This document shows positions 11,101 through 22,200 of a DNA stretch of 64,000 bases, in pieces. The notes under the pieces are model-generated. The model saw only the letters and a program-made list of their open reading frames with translations. It ran no database searches and was not told the origin of the DNA. The first letter of the stretch is position 1. The number at the start of each line of letters is the position of its first letter. The stretch comes from Romanomermis culicivorax (Eukaryota; Nematoda; Enoplea; Mermithida; Mermithidae), in the NCBI GenBank assembly GCA_963922205.1, contig CAWUHX010000037.1, forward strand, positions 434,001 through 498,000. Direction: 5' to 3'. The position numbers and the translations under genes are program-made.

Positions 11101-11732
11101 TACAAGTCATATTGCTTCATTGAAACAGTCTAAAATAACGTCATTTTTTAAATGATGATAAGTGATTCATGTTGAAGTAAAATTTATGTTGAATTTGACG
11201 GAGTTCTGATAATGAACACTTACGGATAGTGAACACTTTTATTTCGGTCTGCTCGGGGTGTTCATTAACCGTGTTCGACTGTATTAGTATCGTTGTTGCA
11301 CAAATTATACTCTGTCAATGACTGATGAATGAGAAGAACTTCTGAGTATTCTCTGTTAATTCAGTCAAATTCGGGTTCAAAACTGAAATTCTTACTTTTT
11401 GTGTTTGATTGATTCAGATAGAAAAATCGATATCGTTGGTAATGGTACAATATTTCGGTCGAAAATTTACACAATTTTTAACTCCATTTTCCCTAGTCTT
11501 TACAGTGTTGCTAAAGGTATATCGATAATTCATATTCGTCGTAAGTCGAAGTGAATCCATTCGAACTTCCTGAACAATTCTACAGTTATTTAAATTTTGT
11601 CAGCATTCCATTTCTCTTAGAGTTGTCGTGAAATATTTCCTTGCACAGTTTTTTTCTTATCTGACTGAAATGGTTTAGCTGAAAAATAGGTTGAGGAGCA
11701 CTATTTTTCCAAAAAAATTGATGCGTTTTAAA

Positions 11733-11963
11733 CATACCTGTAAGACCTCCGACCAGTTGGGGGGGGGGGGGGTAAATCCGAAATTTTGGGGGGGGGGGGG
11801 GTAGGAAAAAGTCGAAATTTTTCCCAAAAAAGGCCAAAAAACATACACTTTTTTGCAAATTTTTTCCAAACTGGGGGGGGGGTTGGGGAGGGTAAATGAT
11901 TTTGGGGGCAGGGTTGGCCAAGTTGGGGGTGGGGTCCCCCCAACCCCCCCAAGTACAGGTATG
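11733..11963. mobile_element. 231-bp hAT-type poly-G MITE, copy 1
   Basis: Inverted ends CATACCTGTA / TACAGGTATG are flanked by a perfect 8-bp duplication GTTTTAAA (11725-11732 and 11964-11971). The interior holds four or five runs of 8-13 G on the plus strand. The proline-rich open frames on the minus strand are consequences of these runs and not genes. Confidence 0.88.
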
Positions 11964-12139
11964 GTTTTAAACCTTTTAATCAAACTTTTGGTATAAAACT
12001 TTTCCGCAGCTTTTCAGCATGTTTCTAGTAGAAAAAAAATTTTTGTGCCATTGGCACAAATTTTTTGGCCGTTTGTGCCAATTGGCACAAATGTACGTGC
12101 ACAAAAAAAACGCTGTTCTAGACAAATAAAAGTAATATT

Positions 12140-12322
12140 ACAAGACTGGGCGCAAAGCGCCTCGAAAATTTTGCTTTTTCAGTCCCTAAAATGACTGAAA
12201 ATCAAGGAAATTCAGTTTTAAAAAAGCCAAAAAAATTGTGCCAATTAACACAAACGCTCAAAACTTTTTGTGCATTCCAATTTTTTTGTGCCAAAAACCA
12301 TACTTTGGCACAAAAAACCGCT
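12140..12322 (-). repeat. Partial copy of the GTGCC-word MITE family
   Basis: The reverse complement matches the left end of the element at 3764. It starts CAGCGGTTTTTTGTGCCAAA at 12322 and runs through the gcacaaaaagttttgagcg and ttccttgatttt blocks to the gcgctttgcgcc palindrome near 12150. The partner end was not found, so this is a truncated copy next to the complete one. Confidence 0.7.
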
Positions 12323-12615
12323 GGGATAAACATGAAAAACGTGTTTATAGATTTCATACCTACAGTAACTGAATATTGCAACATCGATTTGCTAAAAACC
12401 ATTGCACTTTTTTTGTATAGTGTTGACGCTAAAACGCAGTACTCGCTTTTTTCGAACAGGCATAATCATGACGTTATATACATCAAATGAGATTCCCGCT
12501 GAGAAACAGAGTGAATATTTTCAAGTGTGATGAACATGTTTGAATTTTTTCATGTTAAACAACTTGATCAATCGATTTACTGTATTTTCCTATCAGTCAA
12601 TATCACGCTCCCAAT

Positions 12616-12800
12616 CACTGTTTTTTTTTCCCCAAATCGTGCTTTTTCGGGAAAAAAAATTCGGAAAGGGGAAAAAAATTTTGGGCTCTTTCCCCATTTG
12701 GGGAAGAAAATTTTGGGGATCGGATACAGAAAAGATGCATTTTGGTGCGTTTTAGAATGTCATAATCTCAAAATTTTCCGGCGCTTCGCGCCGTTTATTA
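12616..12800 (+). repeat. Partial MITE copy with CCCC/GGGG subterminal words
   Basis: Begins CACTGTTTTTTTTTCCCC at 12616, followed by ggggaaaaaaattttgggc and tttccccatttggggaag. Then comes the conserved block gaaaagatgcattttggtgc and the ccggcgcttcgcgcc palindrome at about 12778-12793. The other terminus is missing. The interior block is shared with 8350-8410. Confidence 0.7.
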
Positions 12801-13680
12801 AGGTAAAGTGGGGTAACTTTGGTCAAAATCAAGTCAATTCGACTTCTCCAACATATAGCTTGTTATACATGGGGAATTCGTAAAATTGTTTCATGGAACT
12901 CATATGTCAAAAATGTCAGACAAATCGATTAAACACATCATTTCATAAGGAGCATGCAGATTTAACCTACCATTGATCGTTGAAAAGAGCTCACTTTTTG
13001 ACCAATGTTACCCACCATGGTGGTCAACTTTGGTCGCCATTATAATTTCTGTTCAAGTTACTTTTCGACAAGTATAATCGTTATATCTAACCACCATACC
13101 TGTAAGACCTCCGACCAGTTGGGGGGGGGGGGGGGGTAAATCCGAAATTTTGGGGGGGGGGGGGTAGGAAAAAGTCGAAATTTTTCCCCAAAAAAGGCCA
13201 AAAAACATACACTTTTTGACAAATTTTTTTAATTTTTTCCCAACTGGGGGGGGGGGAAATGATTTTGGGTATAGGGTTGGCCGAGTTGGGGGGGGGGTCC
13301 CCCCCCCCATTCCCCCCCCCCCCAAGTACAGGTATGCTAACCACAGATAGAACGTAACAAAACAAATTTTGGATATGAGGTAACGTAGCTATCGACCTTT
13401 ATTGTCACAAAATTTCAGCTGAAAATGATGAATATCATCAACAGCAAAAAAGTTTTCGTAAATCTACTCCCAGCTGTCCCTATGGTTGGTAACTTTGGTC
13501 AATTGACTTAAAAAAGTGCCTGACGTAAAAAATATTGTGTTATTCAGATACAGCAAGTTAAGAGGTACATGAAAATATCAATATGAATGAAAATAAAAAT
13601 ATCAATCGTCCAAAATTTATTAACGAAAAAAAAATTAACGTGTCGACCAATGTTACCCACCTATGGGTGGGGTAACATTG
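12801..13680. repeat. MITE with GGGGTAACTTTGGTC / GACCAATGTTACCC words
   Basis: The left end reads ggtaaagtggggtaactttg at 12804. Inverted words occur at 12995-13035, 13480-13500 and 13640-13690 (gaccaatgttacccacc ... ggtggggtaacattggtc). It hosts the poly-G MITE at 13095-13336. The right end is uncertain because the scaffold gap begins shortly afterwards. No coding sequence. Confidence 0.6.
13095..13336. mobile_element. 242-bp hAT-type poly-G MITE, copy 2
   Basis: Same family and orientation as 11733-11963, with CATACCTGTA and ACAGGTATG ends. A perfect 8-bp duplication CTAACCAC lies at 13087-13094 and 13337-13344. Two copies with different perfect duplications show that the family has transposed recently. 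Confidence 0.88.
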
Positions 13681-13834
13681 GTCGACACACAAAAATATGA
13701 GGTACACTAAAACAATGATAAATGTGCATTTTCATGATCAAAATACATGATATTAACCAAATTTAAAGGAAGATTAATTGTTATGAGTAACACAAACTTG
13801 ACAAATAAAATTACCAGTGGATCAAAATCATCAG

Positions 13835-13934
13835 NNNNNNNNNNNNNNNNNNNNNNNNNNNNNNNNNNNNNNNNNNNNNNNNNNNNNNNNNNNNNNNNNN
13901 NNNNNNNNNNNNNNNNNNNNNNNNNNNNNNNNNN
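13835..13934. other. Scaffold gap, 100 N
   Basis: Exactly 100 unknown bases, a conventional placeholder for a gap of unknown size. The 5' exons of the liprin gene may lie in or beyond it. Confidence 0.99.
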
Positions 13935-14049
13935 GGACACCCTATTATGTAGATAATTAGTTAACTCATCGCATTCACGCTAGCGATCATAACAAAACAA
14001 TTACTACATTCAAAGCTTTTCTTGGTCAATCTTAAACATTCCATTTCAG

Positions 14050-16215
14050 GAACTTGTCACTAGAACGACGCTCGAAACCAATAAAGTCGATTTGTTGAAC
14101 GAAATTTCAACCCTGAAGTTGAGATTAGTTGCTATTCAACGCGAAAAGTACGACAGTGAACAGAAAATGGCGCAAGCTCAAGTTAATAAAGGAAATTAGG
14201 CATTAATTAGTTACTCAAATTTCTAAGGATAATCTTGACCTTCGTCTAGGACGAAATAGAAAAATTACAGAAATTATTTCGTAGTCGGCAAGACGTTTTT
14301 CCCTTAATCAAAGAATTCAACGAAGAAGTTAAAGAATTAAAAAATGGGTCGAACAATTATAAAAGTATGTGTCTAGAATAGAAATCCGCGTTGAGCTCAA
14401 TGATTCATTCCTCGTTCCATGACCCGACAATTGAGCGCCGGACAATTGAGCGCCGACAACTGAGCGCCAGACAACTGAGCGCCAGACAACTGAGCGCCGT
14501 GACAACTGAGCGCCGAGACAACTGAGCGCCGACAACTGAGCGCCGACAACTGAGCGCCGTGGCTTAGGCTTAGGCTTAGTCTTAGGCTTAGGCTTAGACT
14601 TGGGCTTAGGCTTAGGCTTAGGCTTAGGCCTCAGTAAATGAAAAAAACGTCCAATTATAATGCATTAAATAGTCGGCGCTCAGTTGTCGGCGCTCAGTTG
14701 TCGGCGCTCAAATGTCTGGCGCTCAGTTGTCTGGCGCTCAGTTGTCGGCGCTCAATTGTCCGGCGCTCAGTTGTCGGTTAGCCTCCTCGTTCATTGACGA
14801 CGGGATTTAGAATACCGCCTCAATAATTTGTTTGTATCAATTTTGAATATATTTTATCGGCCACTGACGGGAAAGAAATTTTGTACCGCGTGTGTTTAAT
14901 TGGGTATGAATCATACATTTAACGGAGCCCCGAGGTCTTTAGGGGGGGGGTGTTGGGCGAAATTTTGGAGGGAGGGGTCTCTTAAAAAAAAGATCTTTTC
15001 ACGAAAAGAGTCCGAAAAATAGTTCAAAAAATAATAATATTTTCCTAAAAAGACCGAAAAATGTATCCATGGCGCGAAGCGCCAAGAAAATTCACATTTT
15101 TTACCTATTTTCTTTCAAAAATTGACATTTTTAATCAAAAATTGACATTTTTCAGACTAAAAGTATTGGGGTCCCTGCGGCTACCATACGGCTAGCCATT
15201 GGATTGGAAAATCCTGGGGGGGGGCGGTCGCCCAATGGCTAGCCATATGTTGGACGATTTCTGGGGGGGGGGGGGGTTCCATACATGTAATTGGGGTGGG
15301 GAGTGCTATGGGAACCCCCCCCCCAGAAATCGTCGATCATATGGCTAGCTATTGGGCGACCGCCCCCTAGGATTTTCCAATCCTATGGCTAGCCATAGGG
15401 TAGCCCTAGAACCCACTTTTGGTCGGAAAAATGTCAATTTTTTGATGAAAAATGTCAATTTTTGAACAAAAAATGGTCAAAAAACCTCCATTTTCTCGGC
15501 GCTTCGCGCCATAAATACATTTTTTATCATTTTTTAAGACAAAAATTACTATTTTTTGAACTGTTTTTTCGAACTTTTTTCGTGAAAATATCGAATTTTT
15601 TTTTCCTTCAGAGACCCCTCCCCCCAAAATTTTGGGAATTACTGACCCCCGGCCCCAAAAAAGTGGCCCAACCCCACCCCCAGACCTCGGGGCTCCGTTA
15701 CATGTATGGGGGGTTCCCATAGCACTTCGCCCCCAATTACATGTATGGTATGAATTATACAGAGCTTAAGGCCACAATGTCTTGAGAATATTCGTTTAAT
15801 AAGATACTGTGAAAAACAATTTGTAACACGAAACAGTTCCGTTGAATTTATTTTGTTCCATAGAGCTCATTTTCCTACTGAAAATTTTTAAAATCCGCAT
15901 AGTATTGTTTAATAACACGCTGCACCTTTTATGCTGGAATGTCGTAAATGCGTAGGATAAATTCAATGAGAAAACTAAGGAAAAAGAGAAAATTTCTTCG
16001 TGCACACTTTTAATCCGCCATTAATCTAAAAATTTGTCTCTTATTTTAGTCGAATTAGCAGAATTAAGAAATGCCGTGCACCGATTAGCACTCGATAACG
16101 AAGAAAAAGTAGTAAAAGCGTGTTTGTCCATTACTAAATTAATCTTTTCGTCTATTGAAGGACCAGAAAATCGCAGAATTAAAAGCGCTGGTTGAAACTC
16201 GGCCTCTGCGAATAG
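14050..16215 (+). CDS. Liprin-beta exons 1-4: coiled-coil region
   Basis: Exon 1 (KVDLLNEISTLKLRLVAIQRE) and exon 2 (KLFRSRQ..PLIKEFNEEVKELKNG) match the liprin-beta coiled coil in heptad character and order. Exon 3 (ELAELRNAVHRLALDNEEK) joins exon 4 (KIAELKALVETRPLRI) to give the NEEK..KIAEL stretch typical of liprin-beta. The first intron is only 68 bp with a GTTAAT donor. The intron at 14365-16049 hosts two mobile elements. All phases agree (0, 1, 0, 1). Confidence 0.8.
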
Positions 16216-19200
16216 GTTAGTGTAGGTTATCTTTGAAGATTTCTGATCGGTGATTCTGACGTTCGTCAAATATTTTGTTCGCATTTATATACCTGAAAGT
16301 ACTCACCGAAACAGATTTTTGTGTAAACGGAATTCGAGCTTTGTCTTTTCAAAAACCAATATTTTTCATATGTTAAAAATTTTCTATCAATTAGCTATTG
16401 ATCGAGAGAAGACCTTAAGGCTTAAGCTATCTTTGACTCTGAAAACTTTTCTGTGCCTTCAGAGTGCTCTATTTCAATTTCAGGATTAACGTATCATGTG
16501 GTTATCCATTGCTCATTCATCTTGCTCATGGTAGCAATGTTCACTTCAGACGACGATTCCCTTCCGCTAGCTTAATACTGTTTTTTGTCTAAATCTTTCT
16601 TACTTTTAGATTCAAGCCAATCCAGTGCCTTTGGAAGTTATAATTCGAGCTGTATTCGAGATGATCATCAGATTCAAAATTTTAAAAATCACGACGTTAA
16701 TGGCATGGACTTAAATAGTCAGCTTAGACAATTATTGGCGGTAAGATTTCACATCTAGTCGATGATTATTTTCATGCTTTTGCTATTGCATGAATAACGT
16801 CCCTCCTACGCAAAAATAATGAACGAATTTGATAAAATAAATAATGAATTCAACATTATTGCATAATATACTCGATTTCAATTGTTTAGGAAGATTTTTC
16901 CGATGCATTACATGACAAGCGATTACCAGCATCAAATAGCTATCCATTAAGCTTCGGCGAATCTACTGGGCTTTCACATCCTTACAGTTGTCATGCTACG
17001 TTGTCTAGCTTGATAAATAACGTAAGTTGCCGGAAGTGTGAATGCTATGAAAATTTTAGTTGTTTGTTAGTATGTTTAAAAAGTGGGACTATTTCGTTCG
17101 GCGTTTTCGAAGTCGACACTATAATCAAGTGTTTTCTGTGGGAGTAGAAGACGATATAATTAGCACGATTTCAGGTTAAAAATGCATGAACTATTTTTTA
17201 ATTCTGGAAAGTTTTTTTTCTGTCTGAAAGGCATCAATTTCATGCATATACTACGGATACTTCTTCATAATGTGATGAAATTATATAAGCAGATCTTATC
17301 GTTATTCTTTTCAAGCCGACTATTACGTCAGCATCTAGACACGGTTCAGCTTACCCTAGCGTACCGCCCTCGGGTCTTTCAGTCCCTCTAGAAGCTTGGG
17401 TTCTTTCAAACGCATCTCAATCGTCGAGTAGCGGTTGTCAAACGCAGTTATCGACATATTCACCCAATAAAGCTGATGAACAAAGTTCAAAATCTGAACT
17501 ACCTTCTACGAGTAAGAGATTTCACGATTCCAAGCAGAATATATCGTTTATTTGTATATAAATAAATATATATAAACTTAGTTTCTCATGAAAATCTTGT
17601 TTTCAACCTGACCTTTTTTCACGTCAATCATCAAATTTATCCATAGTTAAAGAGATCATGCGAATTCTAGTTGTTGTATCTCCTGAAATAAGGTACAAAT
17701 TATCCATTTATGTACTATGTCAGCTCAACATGAATGGGAAACTGAAAACTGTAGAGCCAAATGCGGTCCGCTTAAATTTCTTCCGTATATATTTATTTCA
17801 GTTATACTATTTCCGTCCCTCGATAGCGCTGCTACGAGAATCGTTCAACATAGTTGCGAAGCGTCGACTTCATCCTCGTCAGCAACTCAAGCGCTTTTGC
17901 TGGCCGACGAATTAAAACGGTTAACGCCCAGTTATATTAGTTGTCATGGTTCGAAGTGCTCACAAGTTTTACCTCAACCGCTCTTTAGTCTGCCGCCGAA
18001 AACAATGGTTTATGTAGGTCTAACATGTGTAGTATAGTATACTATGTATACGCATAGTACAACGTATGTTCAAACTAAAAAATTCTGAATTAGATGGAGA
18101 TTTTTATATGCGCTGTAACATAATTGGGATGCAAGTTATTCATACTGTAATGTTATCGAAACCACGGAAATTGTGCTTCGGATTGAGAATTTCACGACTG
18201 ATTGAAAATGACAATAAGTTTACGCAAGTTTAGCGAGAATCGAATGATTGCTTAAGTTATCTATCTTCAGTTACGACAGATAAAGATTTCATATGAGTTT
18301 AAAATACTTTAAGGCTCTAAAAACATGAACTGAGCTCTAAAATGTCAATTATCGACTCAATTTCTGTTACACATTTTGTGTCCTCATCTGGCGGTTAGTT
18401 GATCGTCATGTCTGCTACATACTCTACATTCACTTCCTGTCCAGTCACAGAGTCAGAAGCCGCCAGTTTGTCCCAAAATGTCTACTTCAACCAGTCTCTC
18501 ATTGACCAATGAAACGCGAGTGTCCAGAAGCAGTCAATCCAAGGGTCTTAGATGGATAAGAGAACATTTTCGTTCTAACAAACGTAGTACTTCCGCGCCT
18601 AATTTGGGTGAGTACGATTATTTTTTAAGTATTTAATTTTCAGACCCGAACTGTTCACTCACGACGTGCATTTTCCTGAAGGATGACTAGACTTCACTAA
18701 CATTTTATAGTTTAATTCCGTCTTCAGACGTTTATTCTCGCCTTTGTGAATACCGATTTAATTCCTTGTTTCACTTCAAAAGTCTCGGGTGAACTCAGTT
18801 CGCCTTGGAGTCAGTCGACTGCAATAATCTTGGGATATTTCTTTTCATCTCTCAATTGTGCTTTCAGATCGGTCAGATATCAACGCCGTTGAACGTGATT
18901 CTGCATCAGGTGAATCATTATCGAGACAAACAAGTTAGAAGTTGCGTTGTACATCTATCCTTATTCTAGAAAGTGGAGACGAAGTTTCAACGTCCGCTAA
19001 GAAAGCGTTTTCTATAAAACCTAAAAATAGGAGAAGCGTTAAGCGATTCATTTCCAAGTAAACAGTAAATTTTTAGATCCAATTTGCATTATTCGAAATC
19101 GAATGTTTCACATTTCGGGTTGATTTTGAAAATCTTGATGAAACCCAAAAGATCAGCTCAGTATCTTTCTTTCAACTTGCATCCCTTTTCATTGCAAATC

Positions 19201-22200
19201 TGATATATTTTAAAGATTTCGGTTGAATACGTCACGCGATGCTATTTCGAAAAGTGGGCAATTTATTGCACTTCAGTACAAGAGGCATTCCAATCCGAAT
19301 GAAAGCGTGCGGCTTGATTTTAATTCTGATCGACAAACACCGCTAAGGTTCGAATTTTTTCCAGTATCATTTCAGAGCATAAAAAGTTTATCTCTTAATC
19401 AAAGAGCAAGAATTCTCGTCCGAAACACGGCTGACTCAGGGGTCAAATCATTATTTTTCTAACGGTGTAATGAGAAAATCTAAGCTTGATTACTCATGAA
19501 TTGATGATATATGTGTAAGCCTTTCGCAAAGATTATTGTTTGTTGAAACGGTTTTTTTGATTAGAATGGTTTTCTAGCAAAAAAACTTACCCTTCCATGT
19601 AGTTTATTCATTCCTATCATTGTTTAAGTTTGTTTCAGACCTCCAATGAATGAATTTAATCAGTGGAACGGTGAAATGTTAGCCCGTTGGATAAATCAAT
19701 TAGGTTTAAATATGTACGCAGCTGACTGTAGCAGAAATTTGAAATCCGGCCGCCACTTGATAAGCTTGTCGTCTAACGACTTAGAAAAAGTACGCGACTG
19801 CACTATAAACCAATTTTTCCTTCCGTCGAAAAATCTTCCAAAATTTTAGGAAATCAATATGCGTAATGCACTTCACAAAAAGAAATTATTGTTGGCTTTA
19901 AGAGCAATCGAATTTAATAAAGAGGAACCGTCCGATTGCATGGATTACCATCAAGTTTTGAGTAAGAGCTGCGGATTAATTTATATAGAAAATTTTGAAA
20001 AAATGTATCGAGTTCTCGGCTAGAAATGGGCATTTTGCCTGAATTTCGCATATCGATTCTATAACCTTTCGAATCTATGTCAAAAATGCGTTCAACAATA
20101 AGCATCCGCTGTATTAGTGATTTTATTCTGTACAAATCCGAAAAATACTCGGGTGAGGATGCTTCAATTTGTAAAGCGGCAATTTTTTCTGCCTATACTT
20201 TATGAAAATGTCTATGCCGAAATGAGACTTGAGTTACTATAGAGAATAGATCGCTACTCTACTACTTTTGAACTTTACAGGACGAGTCCTCAAGTAGAAT
20301 TGGAGTGCAATAGTTCGGTCTATCCCACTCTTAACAAATAGATCACCGGATACAGTTCTGGTGTACTTCGGAATGATCCGAACAACACTCTTGTGCTCGA
20401 AGACTTTCAACCAACGGGTAAAACCGAGAAGGGCAAAGAGAATTGAGTTGTAAATGTGCGCTTGCACACGGGGCTGGCACTCAAGGAGATCCAGGGCTAT
20501 AACCTCCATTCATCCTGCTACAGTAATATCAGTTATGTCCTCGCGAGCAGGGGACGTTGTATTTTGATGGGCGCAAATACCACAATAAAATTGTAATATA
20601 AAAATATTAATTGACCTGCGGCCTATCACTACTAAATTGTCGTCATCCGCTCTTGGCGTCGACTTGGCTAGCCTGCATCACCTCCAAGAAAGACTATTTT
20701 GATCCCCGATATTAGAATCAAAATCAGTTATTTTTATTAACATTTTTCAGGATGGCTCGACGACATCGGACTTCCTCAATATCGGAATATATTTGCAGAA
20801 AATCGCATTGATGGCTCAGTTTTGAATATGTTGACCATCGAAGATTTACTGAACATGAAAATTACGAGTGCTTTACACCACGCCAGTCTGTCAAGGAGTA
20901 TTGAAGTCCTGCGCCACGTCGATTTTAATTTGAATCGTCTCAAAAGAAAATTCAATTCCGTATGTGCATGCTTCATTAATGCACAAGAGGGTAGGGGGTA
21001 AACCCTGCTACTTGAGATCCTGGACACACCCCCTGACCGGAAAAAAATTACCAAACACCCCTTGAATTTTTCCAATTCTGTTTTTTTGATATTTTTATGC
21101 ATATTTTGTATGAGAAACATTTTTCTAAGACATAAACTAAAGGAAGAAGTGTTTCTGTTCATTTATTATTTAAAAGCCATTTAAAATTCATAATTTTCAT
21201 AACCGTGCAAAATCGCAGAATGAACATGTCATTCATACGCATAACACGACTGCTGTCGATAGAATGATCACGTACAATTAACTCCGAGAAATCTAAAAGT
21301 ATTTTTAAAATTAGGACTCGAAATCGTAATGGTTGAGTGCTGTAAAAAATGGAACAACAAACTAGATTCCGTGACGCTTGAAACTTCAGCACATCATTAT
21401 GATTTTTAGGACGTGCTTGGCAAAGGACCTATCCCGAATGCAGTACAATATTGGACGCAACACTTTGTTAGCGAATGGCTCCGTACGATAGATTTATCCG
21501 AATTTACGCCCAATTTGATGTGCGCCGGTGTACACGGTGCCTTGATGGTAATAAACAAAAAATATTTCATTGATCCATTTGTATAACTTATTTCTAAATG
21601 GCGTCAAGCTAGAAGTCTGAAAAATTCGATGTAACTTGTAGTCGTGTGGAAATTCTGAAACTCAAAATTCAAATTTGAGAATTTAGATGATCGGAAAATC
21701 CCTGTAAGAATTACAGAAAACTGATATGGATTGTTTTTGGACCAGTAGTTGGGGTTTTCGTTTTTTTTGCAACCGCAAATTGCAGGCCTAGAAAATTAAA
21801 ACCATTTATTGTCTCATGAGTCATGACTTCTATCTGCATCGATTTCGATGAAATTGTATTGACGTTAATTTCCCACATAATACAGTTGCAGTTTCGGTTA
21901 CCTGATTATCAATTACCCTTCATTATTTTATACTTTTTATTCCAGCTATAGTTTGATCTAGTTTTCATTTTCCAGGTATTGGAACCAACGTTCACCGCCG
22001 ACACTCTTGCCTCAGTTCTTGCTATTTCGTCTCAAAAATCTTTAATCAAACGCCATTTATCCATGCATTTCAACGACCTATTGGGCCCTGAAGTTATTTC
22101 GAAAAAACGAGAATATCTGGCGAGACCTGGGACTTTCGAATTGAATACTTCTATTAAAGTCAAGGTGAGTTGTCAACGAAGTGTCATTTCTTCGGAAAAA

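Larger units (their letters stand above)
4391..11155 (+). pseudogene. Tigger/pogo transposase (CENP-B-like), broken
   Basis: Coding starts at the ATG at 4391. An N-terminal psq/CENP-B helix-turn-helix (SLETKLKIINEAE ... YGLSKNTINSIVRRK) is followed by a CENP-B-type second helix-turn-helix ([16 protein letters not shown]). The DDE nuclease core follows, with MDETGLFWRLLP (first Asp), VIDNCPAHPEL (second Asp) and the PLDQG-like PIDQGVI. Damage includes a TAA at 4685-4687, a one-base loss near 4795, stops at 5809-5811 and 6016-6018, and the insert at 4952-5194. The frame runs into the MITE at 6110. The terminal residues, with the classic pogo ending SKITSFFK and a TGA, lie at 11103-11155 just beyond the second MITE copy. 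Confidence 0.88.
4016..11281 (+). mobile_element. Tigger/pogo DNA transposon, interrupted by later insertions
   Basis: The ends are a perfect 23-bp inverted repeat beginning CAGTCGAACACGGTT (4016-4038 and 11259-11281), flanked by TA (4014-4015 and 11282-11283). This is the pogo/Tc1-mariner target duplication. Subterminal GTTAATGAACA-like words recur at 4040-4260 and 11205-11265. The span is 7.27 kb against roughly 2-3 kb usual for the family. The excess is accounted for by the 465-bp direct repeat and the 4.1 kb between its copies, a TA-flanked MITE, and a 243-bp insert or intron within the transposase. Confidence 0.9.
3764..12115. mobile_element. Composite hAT-type element with 8-bp target duplication, hosting nested transposons
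   Basis: The left end reads CAGTGTTTTTTTTGGTGCC from 3764, and the right end reads GTGCACAAAAAAAACGCTG up to 12115. The flanks carry a perfect 8-bp direct repeat, TTCTAGAC, at 3756-3763 and 12116-12123. That length of duplication is typical of hAT transposition. The subterminal regions (3764-3870 and 12030-12115) are packed with GGCAC and GTGCC words in both orientations. The 8.35-kb interior holds the Tigger element, further MITEs and no hAT transposase, so this is a non-autonomous element that grew by later insertions. Confidence 0.75.

Noticed and set aside
11586-11983. Proline-rich open frames on the minus strand (also 13053-13365)
   Set aside because: They are translations of G/C homopolymer runs within the poly-G MITEs and carry no conserved motif.
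14560-14633. A chromosome end
   Set aside because: The TTAGGC array is only about 70 bp, degenerate, flanked by inverted arms and by exons of one gene on both sides.
17648-17691. A small liprin-beta exon before exon 8
   Set aside because: Its inclusion shifts the next exon into a frame with an early stop, whereas joining 17511 to 17724 is in phase.
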